Part shown: positions 1 to 12,425 of the stretch, in pieces | Layout: each line of letters opens with the position of its first letter | How positions within the stretch are numbered: the stretch's first letter is position 1 | Notes under the pieces: model-generated | Told to the model about the DNA's origin: nothing | The model's database searches: none | What the model saw: the letters and a program-made list of their open reading frames with translations, nothing else | DNA from: Congeria kusceri | Taxonomy: Eukaryota; Mollusca; Bivalvia; Myida; Dreissenidae | Length of the DNA stretch: 64,000 nucleotides | Direction: 5' to 3' | Assembly (NCBI GenBank): GCA_027627225.1 | Contig: CM051029.1 | Location: forward strand, 16,141,956 to 16,205,955 | Made by a program: the position numbers and the translations under genes

Positions 1-235
1 TGTTTACAGACCATGCAGTTGGTCTGCAAGTTTTCATCACCCTAATACTTTCTGTCAACTAAGTTTGTTAATGTTCATAGGCTGACCATAACTACCAAGT
101 TATTTTCCTTTCGATGCAACTTAAAGTAAACCTCGATTTGCTCGTGCTTCGCCAATATGCGTGGACACTATCTCCCCTTATACATTTGTCAACTGTCAAG
201 AAGTACAATTATGCATGAAGAAATTGCCTAAAATA

Positions 236-286
236 GTAATAATAATAATAATAATAACAATAATAATAAGAATAGTAATAATAATG
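236..286. repeat. (AAT)n microsatellite
   Basis: A slightly interrupted run of AAT trinucleotides. It makes poly-Ile and poly-Tyr in the overlapping short open frames, so those frames are not genes. Confidence 0.95.
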
Positions 287-1007
287 CGTCAAGTTGTAAA
301 TAGACGAACAGATAAACAAACTGTAAGCACTCTGAGAGCTCAGACCTCCACCAGTTAAGCTACAGAACAATTTACATTTTCCAGAGATGCAGCGTGTTAC
401 TCCCCTTGCATGCATATCTGCCATGAACAAAGAACCTTTCAACAATTCCTTGAATATGACAGTGATCCAGATTACAACCAAAATACAACCGTTCCCTAAT
501 TGGTCAGTTTCCAGCCTTTCCAGAAAAGTTCATGAAATTCCTTTCATAACTTTTAAAATAAGTCGCTTACAGACGATGGATAATAAAAAAAACGGTAACA
601 AAAACATAACCTATTTGGCGGATGCAACATAAAACAAGCAACAAAAAGAAAACCCTTTAAGCATCTGTTACAAACACATTTCCTCCTTGATGAAGGTAAC
701 AAAACATGTTGAGCGGTCACTGTCTATGACAAATACAGGAACTAGAAATTATAATTAATGCATGCAAAAGATATAGAGATAACATTCCAACAATCTACTA
801 AATTACTGTCATATTACTTACAGTGTCATCTTTATAAGTCTGTATACCTAAAATGTTAATAAATAAGAAATAATACTTAACATTCCACAGTTTTCAGATA
901 AAGCTACTTGGTCAAAATATTTATGAATAGGGGCCCAGGACAAATTTGCGATGTACGTTCTTTCTTAAGTAGACCTACATGTATTTAAATGTTCTCATGA
1001 TCAAATA

Positions 1008-1922
1008 CTATTTTTTCCCCACATCGGGGTATATTGGGTTTGCTAATGTCCGTCCGTCGGTCTGTCAGTTGGTAGACCGCTTTTGTTTCCGCTCTTGAAG
1101 CCCAACAGTTTGCCCCACATCGTGGTATATTGGGTTTGCTAATGTAGGTCCGTCGGTCGGTCAGTTGGTAGACCACTATTGGGTTTGCTAATGTCGGTCC
1201 ATCGGTCGGTCAGTTGGTAGACCACTATTGGGTTTGCTAATGTCGGTCCGTCGGTCGGTCAGTTGGTAGACCACTATTGGGTTTGCTAATGTCGGTCCGT
1301 CGGTCGGTCAGTTGGTAGACCACTATTGGGTTTGCTAATGTCGGTCCGTCGGTCGGTCAGTTGGTAGACCACTATTGGGTTTGCTAATGTCGGTCCGTCG
1401 GTCGGTCAGTTGGTAGACCACTATTGGGTTTGCTAATGTAGGTCCGTCGGTCGGTCAGTTGGTAGACCACTATTGGGTTTGCTAATGTAGGTCCGTCGGT
1501 CGGTCAGTTGGTAGACCACTATTGGGTTTGCTAATGTAGGTCCGTCGGTCGGTCAGTTGGTAGACCACTATTGGGTTTGCTAATGTCGGTCCGTCGGTCG
1601 GTCAGTTGGTAGACCACTATTGGGTTTGCTAATGTCGGTCCGTCGGTCGGTCAGTTGGTAGACCGCTTTTGTTTCCGCTCTTGAAGTCCAACAGTTTTCA
1701 TCGCTAAACTTGATGAAAATGTTTGAGACCATATCTTAGCCAAGGTTGATGATCAACCAATTTGTCCCAGGAAATGCAGAGCTATGGCCCTTGATTTATG
1801 TAATATTGGCCTTTTTCAACAGTTTCCGCTCTCCGTGTCCAACAGTTTTCATTGAAACCTGATGTTTGTAAAAATGTTTAAACTTAGAGGGAGCATACCT
1901 GTTTTACAAACAGCTCTTGTTT
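1008..1922 (-). repeat. Dispersed family A, inserted copy (reverse orientation)
   Basis: The right end reads ACAAACAGCTCTTGTT and the left end TTCCCCACATCGGGG. The reverse complement matches the element at 2578-3330, including CGGAAACAAAAG...GGTCTAC and GACATTAGCAAACC. It interrupts the segment that is continuous at 40060-41050, which gives clear insertion limits. It is non-coding, a type of repeat common in bivalve genomes (from memory), class unknown. Confidence 0.7.
1126..1668. repeat. 49-bp minisatellite inside family A
   Basis: About eleven near-identical head-to-tail units, each containing TTGGGTTTGCTAATGT, GGTCCGTCGGTCGGTC and AGTTGGTAGACC. Unit starts step by exactly 49 bases (for example 1175 and 1224). 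Units vary mainly at one position (TGTCGGT versus TGTAGGT). A single unit also stands alone at about 1030-1080, so the array looks like a local expansion of the family A end. Confidence 0.95.
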
Positions 1923-2577
1923 TCTCTACCATCAACATTCCAATGTTATGTCAGCTATTAATGTATTGCAAATAATTATTTTGATTAAATTACTGTACAG
2001 ACAAATATGTGAGGGGATTCTTTCAACACAATTTTGCGCCAACAAGCACATACTTTGAATATAGGCTGCAGTAGTAGCAGTTGAAGTAGATCAGTAGTAG
2101 AAATCGTGGCATGTGCAACTTTATTGGGTACGTTTTTTAATGAATTAGCAATCAAACACTGCAATACTTTAAATCGTATACATTTTTCAGGCGTAGCTGT
2201 CTAACCCAACTTTTCACCTTTCTCAATATCCAGTAAATTGTTGTAAAAATTTCCCCCAGTAGTCCCAAATAAATAAATCCTAATATTGCATCGGCTAATT
2301 TGAAAATATTCACACTACTCTGGTCAAAAAAGAAGTGAATCAACATGTCTTGTTTGCAATGATGTAAATCAATGCAACTTTTGAGTGCCCCTTCTATATT
2401 AGTACACTATAAATAGAAAGCCAGAAGTGGTTATCAGCCTTCTTTGCACATATGTTGTTGGCGCCCTCTGGCTTTCAAGGAACGATGCAATAGAAAGGGC
2501 AACGACTCGACAAAATTATCGTTGTAATGTTGGAATATTCTTAACAACACAATGAGATATCTAGCCAGCCATAAATA

Positions 2578-3330
2578 AACAAGAGCTGTTTATAAAACAG
2601 ATATGCCCCCTCTAGGTTAAAATAGCTTAACAGGCTAATTTTGGATAATCAAGGGCCCTAACTCCACAGTTACTGGGACGATTTGGTTGATTATAAAACT
2701 TCACAGAGATAATATGCCCACAAAGATTTTCACCGAATTCCTTGAAGATCGGCTAAGAACTGATTGACTTAGAGAACAGAAACTGCTAAAACGGTCTATT
2801 TTAGATAATTCAAGGGCCATAACTCCACAATTACTGGGGCCATTTGGCTGATTATTATCATTGGCAAATATATCATGCCCACAAACATGTTCATGTAGTT
2901 TGATGAAGAACAGATGAAATCTGTTGGACTCAAGAGATCGGAAACCGCTAAAAAAGACCAATTTCAGATAATTCAAGGGCAATAACTCCACAATACCTGG
3001 AGCGATTTGACTGATTATCAAACTTGACATAGATATTATTATAAAAAACATTTTCATGAAGTTTGGTGAAGATTGGATGAAAAACTATTGGACTTTGAGA
3101 GCGGAAACAGCTAAACAGGCTAATTTTAGATCATTCAAGGGCAATAACTCCACACTTCCTACGGTGATTTGGCTGATTATCAAACTTTACCTAAATATTA
3201 TTATAACAAACATTTTCATGAAGTTTGGTGAAGATCAGATGAAAACTGTTGAACTTAGGGACCGGAAACAAAAGTGGTCTACTGACAACCGACATTAGCA
3301 AACCATTTTACCATCTTTGATGGGGGGCAA
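2578..3330 (+). repeat. Dispersed family A, full copy
   Basis: Starts AACAAGAGCTGTTTATAAAAC and ends near GATGGGGGGCAAATT. Inside are about four degenerate ~150-bp tandem units, each with ATTCAAGGGC, AACTCCACA, GATTTGGCTGATTATCAAACTT and a TTCATGAAGTTTGGTGAAGAT block. The open frames here cross unit boundaries and show no protein similarity that I can see. Confidence 0.8.
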
Positions 3331-4342
3331 ATTAAAAGATTTGAGCACTCTTATTTATTCCATTAGAATGAAAATAATTGAGTATTAGACGAAGTTTATC
3401 TCCAATTTAGTAAAACAACCACAATGCACGCAAAGGGTTTGGGTTTTCTTTACTAATACACATGAACATAACAATTTCTCTTTTCACAACACTAAATGTG
3501 CATACTGTTCTCAACACATAAGTAACTAAACTTTGGATAAATTCTGAAAATATTTAATTTTGGTTGGTAAATAATGCTAACAGTTTTCAAGGTGAAGTCT
3601 GATTACTAGATACACAATATAAAACAATACACACTGATAAATTGTATTATTCTTGGCAAATTTGTAGCCTAAGTGATGTTGGAAACAATCCATTATGCGA
3701 TTACCCTGGGGTGTCCCAAATTTAATGTAACCTCAATTTGACAATTGTTTGATATTACTTAGGAGATCTAATGCCAATGAGAAAAAAAATATTACTGAAT
3801 ATTTACACAGGTGCTTAGTGTGTGGCTATGATAATAATTTGTGAACATATCATTTTATCGACAAATAATCAAGAAATTATATATACATTTAACAAGAAAT
3901 CCAAATCTTACTCCTGTCAGTCAATCACTTTATGCACCGAGTTTGCAGTTTTTTGCGTATTGGGTATTTTAAAAAAGTTTTGTTACTCATCAAATATAAA
4001 ATAACTTGTGTAAATGGGGTTTCAGAATTGCGTATTTACCCAAATTCCGATGGGGGGCATAATAAAAATATAATGATATATTAGAAGGAGTATAGTATAA
4101 ATTAGTATATAAGCATAGTGTACCGTTCAAATCTAGTCAGTCATGCGATGGATAAGTGAACTATAAGTAACAAAAAAAAACAACACAAAACCAAGTGACA
4201 CACATGTCCATTAGCATCAGCATTCCTTATTTTCAAAATTAACATAGACGCCGATTATTTTTTAAAAAGATATTTCTTGTTAATATTGTCAGTATTTCAG
4301 CGAAATACTGTAGATATGCTCCTTCAATAAATAGAGGATATT
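3331..4342. other. Intergenic, nothing recognised
   Basis: AT-rich sequence with short homopolymer runs. I see no exon-like open frame, RNA gene or clear repeat. Confidence 0.6.
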
Positions 4343-4468
4343 TGTTTGTTTTTGGTGTGATAACGCGTGATATCATCACCAGAAAGGGAGACAATTTATA
4401 TTTATAAATATGTAAATTGTCTCCGTTTCCGGTGATGATATCACGCGTTATCACACTAAAAACAAACA
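4343..4468. repeat. Hairpin-forming inverted repeat (56-bp arms)
   Basis: Arms 4343-4398 and 4413-4468 are inverted copies with about three mismatches and a 14-base loop rich in TATTTATAAATAT. The core arm sequence is GTGATAACGCGTGATATCAT. It could be a small fold-back MITE or a transcribed hairpin. No clear target-site duplication was found. Confidence 0.9.
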
Positions 4469-4545
4469 CATTTTCTTTTTATTTTATGCTTTATAAACCT
4501 TGGTTTTACATTTTATTGAAAAATATCGCGGGAATCATATCGTCA

Positions 4546-4571
4546 TGACGTCAAAATAATATATGACGTCA
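4546..4571. promoter_or_regulatory. Two CRE-like palindromes
   Basis: TGACGTCA occurs at 4546-4553 and again at 4564-4571, with start positions 18 bases apart. This is the full consensus bound by CREB/ATF bZIP factors. No adjacent gene start is recognisable, so function is only a possibility. Confidence 0.4.
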
Positions 4572-4575
4572 TTTC

Positions 4576-6090
4576 ACAGTTTTGAGCCCAGCATCATGAC
4601 AGTCCGTTTTATATTTACTGTATTAAATCGAGACCCCAAAAAGTTGTCCCTCACTGTGAGTGACATAGGGATATATCTCACTGATATTTTTCTATATTTC
4701 ACTACTTAGCATTAAATAATACATTATATTAACTTGGATTACATCGTTTTGTCATAAGATATTATTGAACCACCGTATTTTATCAGTTTTGAAAACCTCT
4801 AACAGCATCTAGATGTAGCAAATCAACTAATGCAGTTACCATACTTATTATAAAGGCTAACATCTGATCACTAAACTGCTATCTTAATGACGTTAAACTG
4901 GAAGTTACAATTTTCATCAAATCAACAGCCTTTTAGTACTAGAAATTACAATTTGCTATCTACAGACCACATCACTTTCTAGAAATCGGTCATGCAACAT
5001 TTCTAATCTGGAACATTGTCTTAATTGTACTTCAAGGCGAATACATACAGCATTATCTTTGCTTGTCAACAGGTTACAAACACACACACAGGACCATGAC
5101 CAGAGTTTATCGATGCACAAATGCTGTATGGTTCAGGTTCACAATGCTTGTTGTGACATTTTATGCAAGCATTGACATGTTTAGCATGTAACAGATTTTT
5201 CAAAGGCAAGCTCTTATGTTGTGTATCAAAAGCCGGAGTCTCTTACTATGAAGCAGATCGCAATTAAGCTTTTAATTACACCAGATAGTGTCATAGCAGT
5301 CAATGTTGTAGTGATTGGTTATTTTCACTTCATGTTCTTAATGTGTTTTGTTTAAATCAGCAATAAAACAGAAAGGTTTTGTGAACTTGGTGGAAAGGAA
5401 CAGATCATTATTGATTATTTATGAAACAATAACATCAATTAAATGGGTCATACAAACGTTACTTGGATGATGATCCTGTTTAAAACTATTAATTAGCTTT
5501 TTCAAGTTCTCATGCAATGTTTTATAGTTTTGTAAGCAACTATATTCACAATTCACAGATCCATTTAGAAAAAAAAAATGCTGAATTAATTGGGGCGCAC
5601 ATATGTGTGTGAGTCAGAGTGAATGCATGAAAGCATTTGTTTTATGTCACTTTGGCATTTTAATCTTTCTCAATATTTAATCAGCTGCATAAGTTAAGTC
5701 TCAGATTGTTGGTAAGCAAAACTTGCAGTTGTACAATAGAATGAAGTCCCATGGCCATGTACCTGAAGACAACTAAACAGTGTTTTAAATACAAAGCTAA
5801 ACATCCAAATCAATCATAGTTGGAGAAATATCATTACCATTGCATGATAAGCTTACTCTGTGTTGATGTCCAGCAGCTTGTATTGTTAAAATCAATCAAC
5901 ATACTTTCAGATGAAAATTTGCACAATACATTGACAGTGGCAAACTTGTTAACAAGGTAGCTAACCTTGTAAGTTTTGGTATAGGTTACACAATACTATA
6001 CAACACAAACAACTCATGCCAATATATTTTTTGCCTGCATAGTTTTTTGATGCAATTGATCATCCCTGTTATGTGTTATCACCTGTTTAA
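4576..6090. other. Intergenic, nothing recognised
   Basis: AT-rich single-copy-looking sequence. No open frame with coding character, no RNA gene and no obvious repeat was found. Confidence 0.6.
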
Positions 6091-6094
6091 TCAT

Positions 6095-6245
6095 TGAGGC
6101 CCCTTTTTTTAATTGAACTCCCCTGTAACGATCGATCTGCCCTGTTTTGATGTATGCCCTGTTACTATTGATCGTTCACATTACATGTAGTGATTGATCT
6201 CATCTTGCTGGTATATCTCCCCCGTAATGATTGATTTCACTTAAA
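6095..6245. repeat. Degenerate ~20-bp repeat, short patch
   Basis: Loose repeats built on CCCCTGTTAC/GATTGATCT. The same motif forms the much longer degenerate array at 38310-39050. Confidence 0.55.
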
Positions 6246-7229
6246 GTCAGTCGGAACCAATATGACTGTTTTAGTGTGTGTTTTCTTGCATTAGACGGTT
6301 GTTCGACTTGAATGGTTACGAAATACTGCATTCCATCATGTAGTTTAAAGACTGCTATAATATGAAATGATTCCTGAAAAGACAAAATCAATCAAGGGAA
6401 TACACTATACTGTGCATAATTCTCCATTTGCTTCAGACAGACACATGTTAGATATTTTGATGTACAATCTCTTTAGTTGGAAATTGAGGATGTGGATCAG
6501 GTTTGAAGATTAAAAAAACAGATATGTTCAGTGAAATTACCACAAGACTATAGGTGACTGGGTCTGTGATTTTGAGTAGCTGTAGGAGAATGCAAGTAGC
6601 TATGACTTAAGATGGTGTTGCGATTTAAAGGGGCATATCGACGGTACATTTAGATCAACAATAACATTTGCAAAATAAAACTTCATTTACAGAGAATTAA
6701 TATTGAAGCATTATTCAATACAACAGCCTTGTTTCCATAAACAGTTGACAAATATATACAAGTCAGTGGTTATCGGTGACACTATCGTGGGCGCGGGAAA
6801 ATTAGTAGTAGTAGTAAAATCGATATGAATGGAATGTACGTGTTGTACTTTAATGCAATTTTTTGGGGAATAAATATTTTATATCCTATTTAACATTGCT
6901 ATCTAAAGTAAAACAATGTTTAAGAAAAAATAACGACAGACTGACGGTATATTCATAGTGTGAATAAAATTGAGATGTTTTTCCATTTATCTCAAGTAGT
7001 TCTTTAGTTATGTCCCTTTGCAGGTCATTTTATTTTATATTGTCTTATATGTATCGTTTTATGACAGAAGTTTATTCACTATCTAGACTGGAAGAAGCAT
7101 GAACATTCTTTTTCACAATTCCTATGCCTATATCAAAATAGCCGCCATTATTTTGAGGATCGCATTAACATATGGTAACCGCTCTGTGAATCAAAGTTCA
7201 AAGATATATGCTAATATAACACGCGCAGA
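6246..7229. other. Intergenic, nothing recognised
   Basis: AT-rich sequence. A 71-codon frame at 7099-7314 runs into the dispersed repeat that follows and is judged non-coding. Confidence 0.5.
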
Positions 7230-7515
7230 GCTTTTTATAGACAAAGAACAAAATTCGCCGTTGTTAAACTACCAACAAATAACCCGAAAAAATAGTTCCA
7301 AAACTAAAAAATAGCTCACATTGTAATTGCAGAAAATGTTTGCAGGTCATGTGAGAATCTAAATAATTATCGCATTACCATTGTTTATTGGCCAATAAAC
7401 ACCAATTTGTCATTCTGATGCGGTATATTAAACCACTCAAGCTAACACCCTCGTGATTTAAATCATCCGCATCAGAACTCAGACTCATTGTTTATTAGTC
7501 GATAAACAACTCTAA
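7230..7515 (+). repeat. Dispersed family C, copy 1
   Basis: Shares GAACAAAATT..CGTTGTTAAACTACC, a palindromic TTGTTTATTGGCCAATAAAC core and GCATCAGAACTC with copies at 9334-9620 and 54885-55200. The internal TTTATTGGCCAATAAA symmetry suggests a small fold-back element. Confidence 0.7.
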
Positions 7516-7524
7516 ATCAACTAG

Positions 7525-8695
7525 ATGTGTCACAGACACGGATGCCCCCTTGACGCATGTTTGGACACAGATAAAAGGGCATGTCACCAACACTTATATT
7601 TGCCTTCACAAATTTATTGTCATACACATTCTATAGTGGAAAAAAAGACAAAGGACCATAATTCTGCCACAATTGGTCACAGGCAAAATTCCTTTCATTA
7701 TGATTACCTACACATTAAGGTTGTTCAGCTGTGAGAGTTTGAGCGAAATCCTCCCAGTCGTTAATGAGGAGTTTCATTAAGTATATATACAGTAGAGTCA
7801 GCGATCATGTTCCGCAATTAATCAGTAAAGAATTGCAAATAAAATATGTTTTAAATCGTTTTCAACCGTTTATAAACGGTTTTCAGCACTGTTCATCCGT
7901 TTTCAACCGCTGACTTACGTAAATCACCGCTTTTCAGCGCAAAAGCTATCTTTAGCGATTAATTGCTATGGATGCGGAGTCGCTCAAAGGCGGAGTTAAC
8001 TAATGAAGCGCGGTAAAAGGGCGGGGCTTCTAAATCTATTTTAAACTATCACCAGTTTTCCTTTGTAAGCGATAAAGGGGCGTGGCTAAATATACATTAT
8101 AAACCACTAAAAGGCAGTAATTAAAATGTATTTTTTTATTGTAGTGGAAAAATTGTCAAAGGGACATAATTCTACCAATTTTGGTCGCAGCCAAAATTCC
8201 TTCCTTTAAGATCATCTACACATTAGGGTTGTTTAGCTGTGAAAGCTTGAGCAAAATCTGCCCAGCCGTAAAAGAGGAGTTGAGTCTACAATATATCATG
8301 ACCTATATATAGTGAAAAAAATGTCAAAGGGCCATAATTCTGCCAAAATTGGTTGCAGCCAAATTCCTTACTTTGCTATTACCTACACATTTAGGTTGTT
8401 CAGCTGTGTAAGTTTGAGCGAAATTCAACCAGCCCTTACAGAGGAGTTCAGTCAACAAAATTTCATGAAGTATACATAGTGGAAAAAAATGTAAAAGGCT
8501 AATAATTCTGCCAAAATTGGTCGCAGCCAAAATTCCTTCCTTTACGATCATCTACACATAAAGGTTGTTTAACTGTCAAAGTTTGAGCACATTCCGCCCA
8601 GCCGTTAAAGAGGAGTTGAGTTCACAAAAATTCGGGACAGCCGCACAGACAGACAAGTGCAATGCTTAATGTCTCCCGCTTTGTGGAGGAATGAA
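7525..8695 (+). repeat. Dispersed family B with internal ~180-bp tandem units
   Basis: Opens with GATGTGTCACAGACACGGAT and closes near GCTTAATGTCTCCCGCTTTG. Within it, units carrying GGACATAATTCTGCCA, TTGGTCGCAGCCAAAATTCC, ACACATTAAGGTTGTT and GTTAAAGAGGAGTTGAGT recur about four times. A reverse copy lies at 56730-56990 and an interrupted one at 11641-12115. A different stretch at 7850-7960 (AAACGGTTTTC...AACCGCTGAC motifs) separates the first and second units. Confidence 0.75.
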
Positions 8696-9264
8696 ACTTA
8701 TTTCTTAATTGTTGTTGTACCTCACAATGTACACACAACACAAAAGCGTGACCTCTGCTGTCAATGTACTGTCAATGCACCATCTTAATTTGAATGCAAT
8801 AAAATATGCAACTTACTAGTGAACAGAAATACAAACACATCTTTAAGAATGAGCGTTTTGTGTAATAACTTGCAGATGTGCAAAAAAGATTATTTGTTTG
8901 TTAGAGTTTTACTCTGATTTATAGCTTTAACGATAGTATTTAGTAGAAGTAAAAATGCTATTTATCCACTGATAAGGTTTAACTGTTTTAATTGGAGGTT
9001 CCAGCCAGTCGTGTCAGTAGTGATACTTGATTTCAATGTGCATGTACTAAAGACTCAGACTATCAGCTCAGTTTTAAAACGTTCCAGCCACTCCAAACAT
9101 GGCGCATACATTTAATGATGTTTGACCTTTGTGTTCTTAACCAACCTAGGATCATATGTTTGGAATTCAACTATTATCATGATTGCCAAATCATCACAAT
9201 ATCAACATCTCGACAACGTGATACCATAATAGTTGTAGTGTCACCATTTTCACACTGACTACTT
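8696..9264. other. Intergenic, nothing recognised
   Basis: No coding, RNA or repeat signal that I can support. Confidence 0.55.
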
Positions 9265-9850
9265 AAAGGGACCTGTTCACAGATTGGCAATTGACAAATT
9301 TTAAAATGTTTGTCATAGATCCCAAATTCTAACATGATACTCGCTAATTTTTATGAAGACAAAGAACAAAATTATCATTGTTAAACTACCTAATAAACAA
9401 TGCAAAAAGTAGTCCCGCTTCTGAGCGGAGCATAGTAAAAAGTAGTTGCAATTATAATTGCAAAAATATGTCAACTCATGTTAGAATCAAAATAATTTTT
9501 GCATTATCGTTGTTTATTGGCCATTAAACAACTCTTTGTCATTCTAATGCTAACGCCTTCATGGTTTAAGTGCTACGCATCAGAACTCCAAATCATTGTT
9601 TACTGACAAACAATAATAAATCAAACATTGTATCATAAATGAAAAATACGTATAGTGTCATTTATGAAAGATCATTAATTGAAATGGATACAATTATAAA
9701 ACGTTTGTAACACTTTTCATCAGTATTTTGGAAAACACATCTATCACTTACATAGCGTTAAAAATTAGCTACCATGATCACAAGTCAGAATGGCCGAATG
9801 ATTAGCACGACAGATATTTTATCTCAGCGGTCGTAGGTTGTGAAGTATGT
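9265..9850 (+). mobile_element. Degraded TIR/tRNA-like element with family C inside
   Basis: The left end AAAGGGACCTGTTCAC equals the terminus of the elements at 20256 and 57942. At 9790-9800 a decayed A box (TGGCCGAATGA) remains, but no B box and no right terminus were found. Family C (9334-9620) occupies its left half, so this looks like a nested, decayed relative. Confidence 0.55.
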
Positions 9851-11640
9851 GTTCATGTCCAAGATCCAACCCAGTCCATATCCAGTGTGACGGTTACCTG
9901 TGATGACCAAGGAATAGGACTCATTGACTGGGAAAGTCCAAAACCCAAGCTATAACATTGACCAACTTTATTTTACACAGTTATTCAAAATTACCAAGTC
10001 TGACATTGACCTAGGGGTTAGGATAACGGATCGTGCATGTGACACTTTGTTCAATCATAGTAAACATATGTGCTAATCACATGAATAATCGAATCACGTA
10101 TGCCCATAATACACTCTGGATAGGATCTGACATATGCACACATACCACAAACAAACGTGAAAACTCACCAAAAAGGGTTCACAAAAGAATGGCTAAACAT
10201 GGGTAAACTGAACAGTGAATGAAACAAAAATCTGAAAAACAATCAACAATGATTATGCACCTAGGGGTGGAGCGGTCGGCAAATCCAGAGGAATTTGATA
10301 AATGTTATTTGTTGAGGTCTAATTCCCAACCCTAGAGCCATATTTGTCTAAATCCCCTCAGTGGATATATGTCTATCAAATGACCTGGGGGTGTATATTA
10401 CCGGCATCTAAAATCTGACAAAGTCTATTTATCCGGGACCCAGAATCATTCAGCGCATCAAATTCCTGCCAGTCTTAAGTCCTGTATATGCCCGCCCCTC
10501 CCCCACCCCCCTTGTACAGAACTGGTGAATTTTGCAATGATACATATATCTTAGACAGCTATAACTTGTAAACACCAGCAAAATGTTTCTGTGAAAGAAA
10601 CACACATCAGAATTACAGTTTGCAGGCTTAAACTTATCAAACTCATACTTTGTTCACATTCTCAAGAGTCTTTGAAATGAATTCAATTCAATAGTTTAAT
10701 AATTAACATAATAAACTCCTTAAATACAGCTTGACATGTGCTTTGGTAATTTGTTTTCTTGGTTATATTGTTTGTGACCACAGAGATTATCTAGGAGTAC
10801 AGATACATTTTAATATCACTAATTTGTTAGAGAAATCCTCACTTCAACAAATAGCAGTATATGAATAATGCAAGGGAGACCACTGTTGTGGTTTTAGTTT
10901 TAGAAGTCTAACAGAGTTCCTCTCCTGGAATAAGAAAAGGCAAGTTATCTGCTCTATAAATTTACTGACACATCCTGTGGAACTAATTACTACATCTGCA
11001 TCCTGCTCTCTAAACACTCTGAAACATTAAATGAAGTGTTCATGCAAAACTATAACCGAAAATGAATATTGGTTTTGCTGTTGTCTTAGATATTCTTTTA
11101 TTGCCATAAAATGTTAGTCTCAACATATCCAAACATCAATGCACATTGATGGGCAATCTAATATTCACAATCTATGATAAACATACAATGATTTCTTTTC
11201 TCAAAATGGTTAACGAGATAACAGTTGATGAACCTTCTATTTTTGTGTTCTATAGCTGTTTCTTGTTCATTCAAAGATTCGACGGTAAACACCAAATATA
11301 TTGACAGTTACACCGATATTTGTATACTAGTCATATAGCTAATTAGGTACCAATGCTATTTTCCACACTTGCTAACACCGTTTTCTCTCCACATCTTACT
11401 TACTATACACAGACATATGTGTTTTCAATCAAGAAGAATTAAATTGCATGTTTTAATCAGCCAACCAAGAAGTTTGCTGCCAAAGAAATTTCAGAATTGT
11501 GACGAGAATAAAACATAGCCAAAAGCAAAACTTGATTCTGAGAAATCTCAAATAAAGGGAAATAATATTGGAAAAGGAAAACGCAGTACTACACAGATCC
11601 AGAATGACATTTAATAGTTCAAACTTGCAATATTATTTTT
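9851..11640. other. Intergenic, nothing recognised
   Basis: AT-rich with a C-rich patch near 10490-10512. No coding, RNA or clear repeat signal. Confidence 0.55.
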
Positions 11641-12115
11641 TGCTTCCACAAATTTATTTTTATACATGTTCTATAGTGGAAAAAATGACTAAGGGCCATA
11701 ATAGGGCTATATATTGTATATAACATAAATAAACGTCAACATCAACAAACACTATTTCTCTTATCGAAAAATGCAAATATATATTTCTTGTTGATTCAGA
11801 CCCATTTATCCAACAGCAACAGCTACATTCGGTTTTGAAAGAGAAAATATGGACTGCGCATGCGTCATCAACCTATCTGACTGGTCTAGATACTGTGTCT
11901 ATATGTATATAATAGTTCACTATGCAGCTAAGTATTCTTTTATTTTTTAATTCCTCTTAATATACGCATTTTTGAACATAGGTTATTCTCAACATTTATT
12001 ATATTATAATTTCTAAACTATACTGACATCATTAGAAGCAATGGATGGTTTTGTACAAAATCATACAGTCCTTCTTTAAGATTCTTCAGCTGTGAAACTG
12101 AGCAAAATTCGCAAA
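11641..12115 (+). repeat. Family B fragment split by an insertion
   Basis: 11641-11703 (CCACAAATTTATTTTTATAC, AGTGGAAAAAATGAC, GGGCCATAAT) and 12068-12115 (CCTTCTTTAAGATTCTTCAG, CTGAGCAAAATTCGC) are consecutive parts of family B. About 360 bases of unrelated AT-rich DNA lie between them. Confidence 0.55.
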
Positions 12116-12119
12116 ATAT

Positions 12120-12425
12120 AAAGCCACAGTCAAGAAATATGTGAATAAAATAAAACTAATTGACATCTTACCGATCAAAATACAAAAATCCGCATTGAAA
12201 TCGGTAAAATAATGTTTCAGTAACATTTTATCGTAAAGTTATCAGTATGCGATAGCTGGTGATGTCTCCGGAGTAAATCAGCATGTACATCATTGTATAT
12301 TCCGTTCGTAGCAAGCGTTTTCGAACATAGACATTATAAAATGCCTTTCGTAAATAAGAAACATTTTTTAGTCGACTAAATACCATTAACGTTCATTAGA
12401 ACTATTGCCAATTTACGATGTATTG
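12120..12425 (+). repeat. MITE-like family D, copy 1
   Basis: Begins TAAAGCCACAGTCAAGAAATATG and continues through GCATTGAAATCGGTAAAAT and AAGCGTTTTCGAACATAGAC. The same order occurs at 41690-41990, and the family recurs in reverse at 20767-21011, where it ends TGGACTGCTGCTGTAA. A non-coding dispersed repeat of about 300 bp. Confidence 0.75.

Larger units (their letters stand above)
640..2170 (+). repeat. Diverged dispersed segment, copy 1 (pairs with 40060-41050)
   Basis: The blocks 660-1007 and 1923-2170 match 40087-40420 and 40420-41040 in the same order and orientation. Shared landmarks are ATAGAGATAACATTCC, GACCAGGACAA/GCCCAGGACAA, CTCTACCATC, TTTTGCGCCAACAAGCAC and GTAGTAGAAATCGTGG. 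In this copy the match is interrupted by the element at 1008-1922. No coding capacity is seen. It is an old dispersed repeat or segmental copy of unknown class. Confidence 0.7.

Noticed and set aside
1126..1668. CRISPR-like array of direct repeats
   Set aside because: The 49-bp units are contiguous with no unique spacers, and the genome is eukaryotic.
2701..3057. 118-codon minus frame
   Set aside because: It lies wholly inside the ~150-bp internal units of dispersed family A and crosses unit borders.
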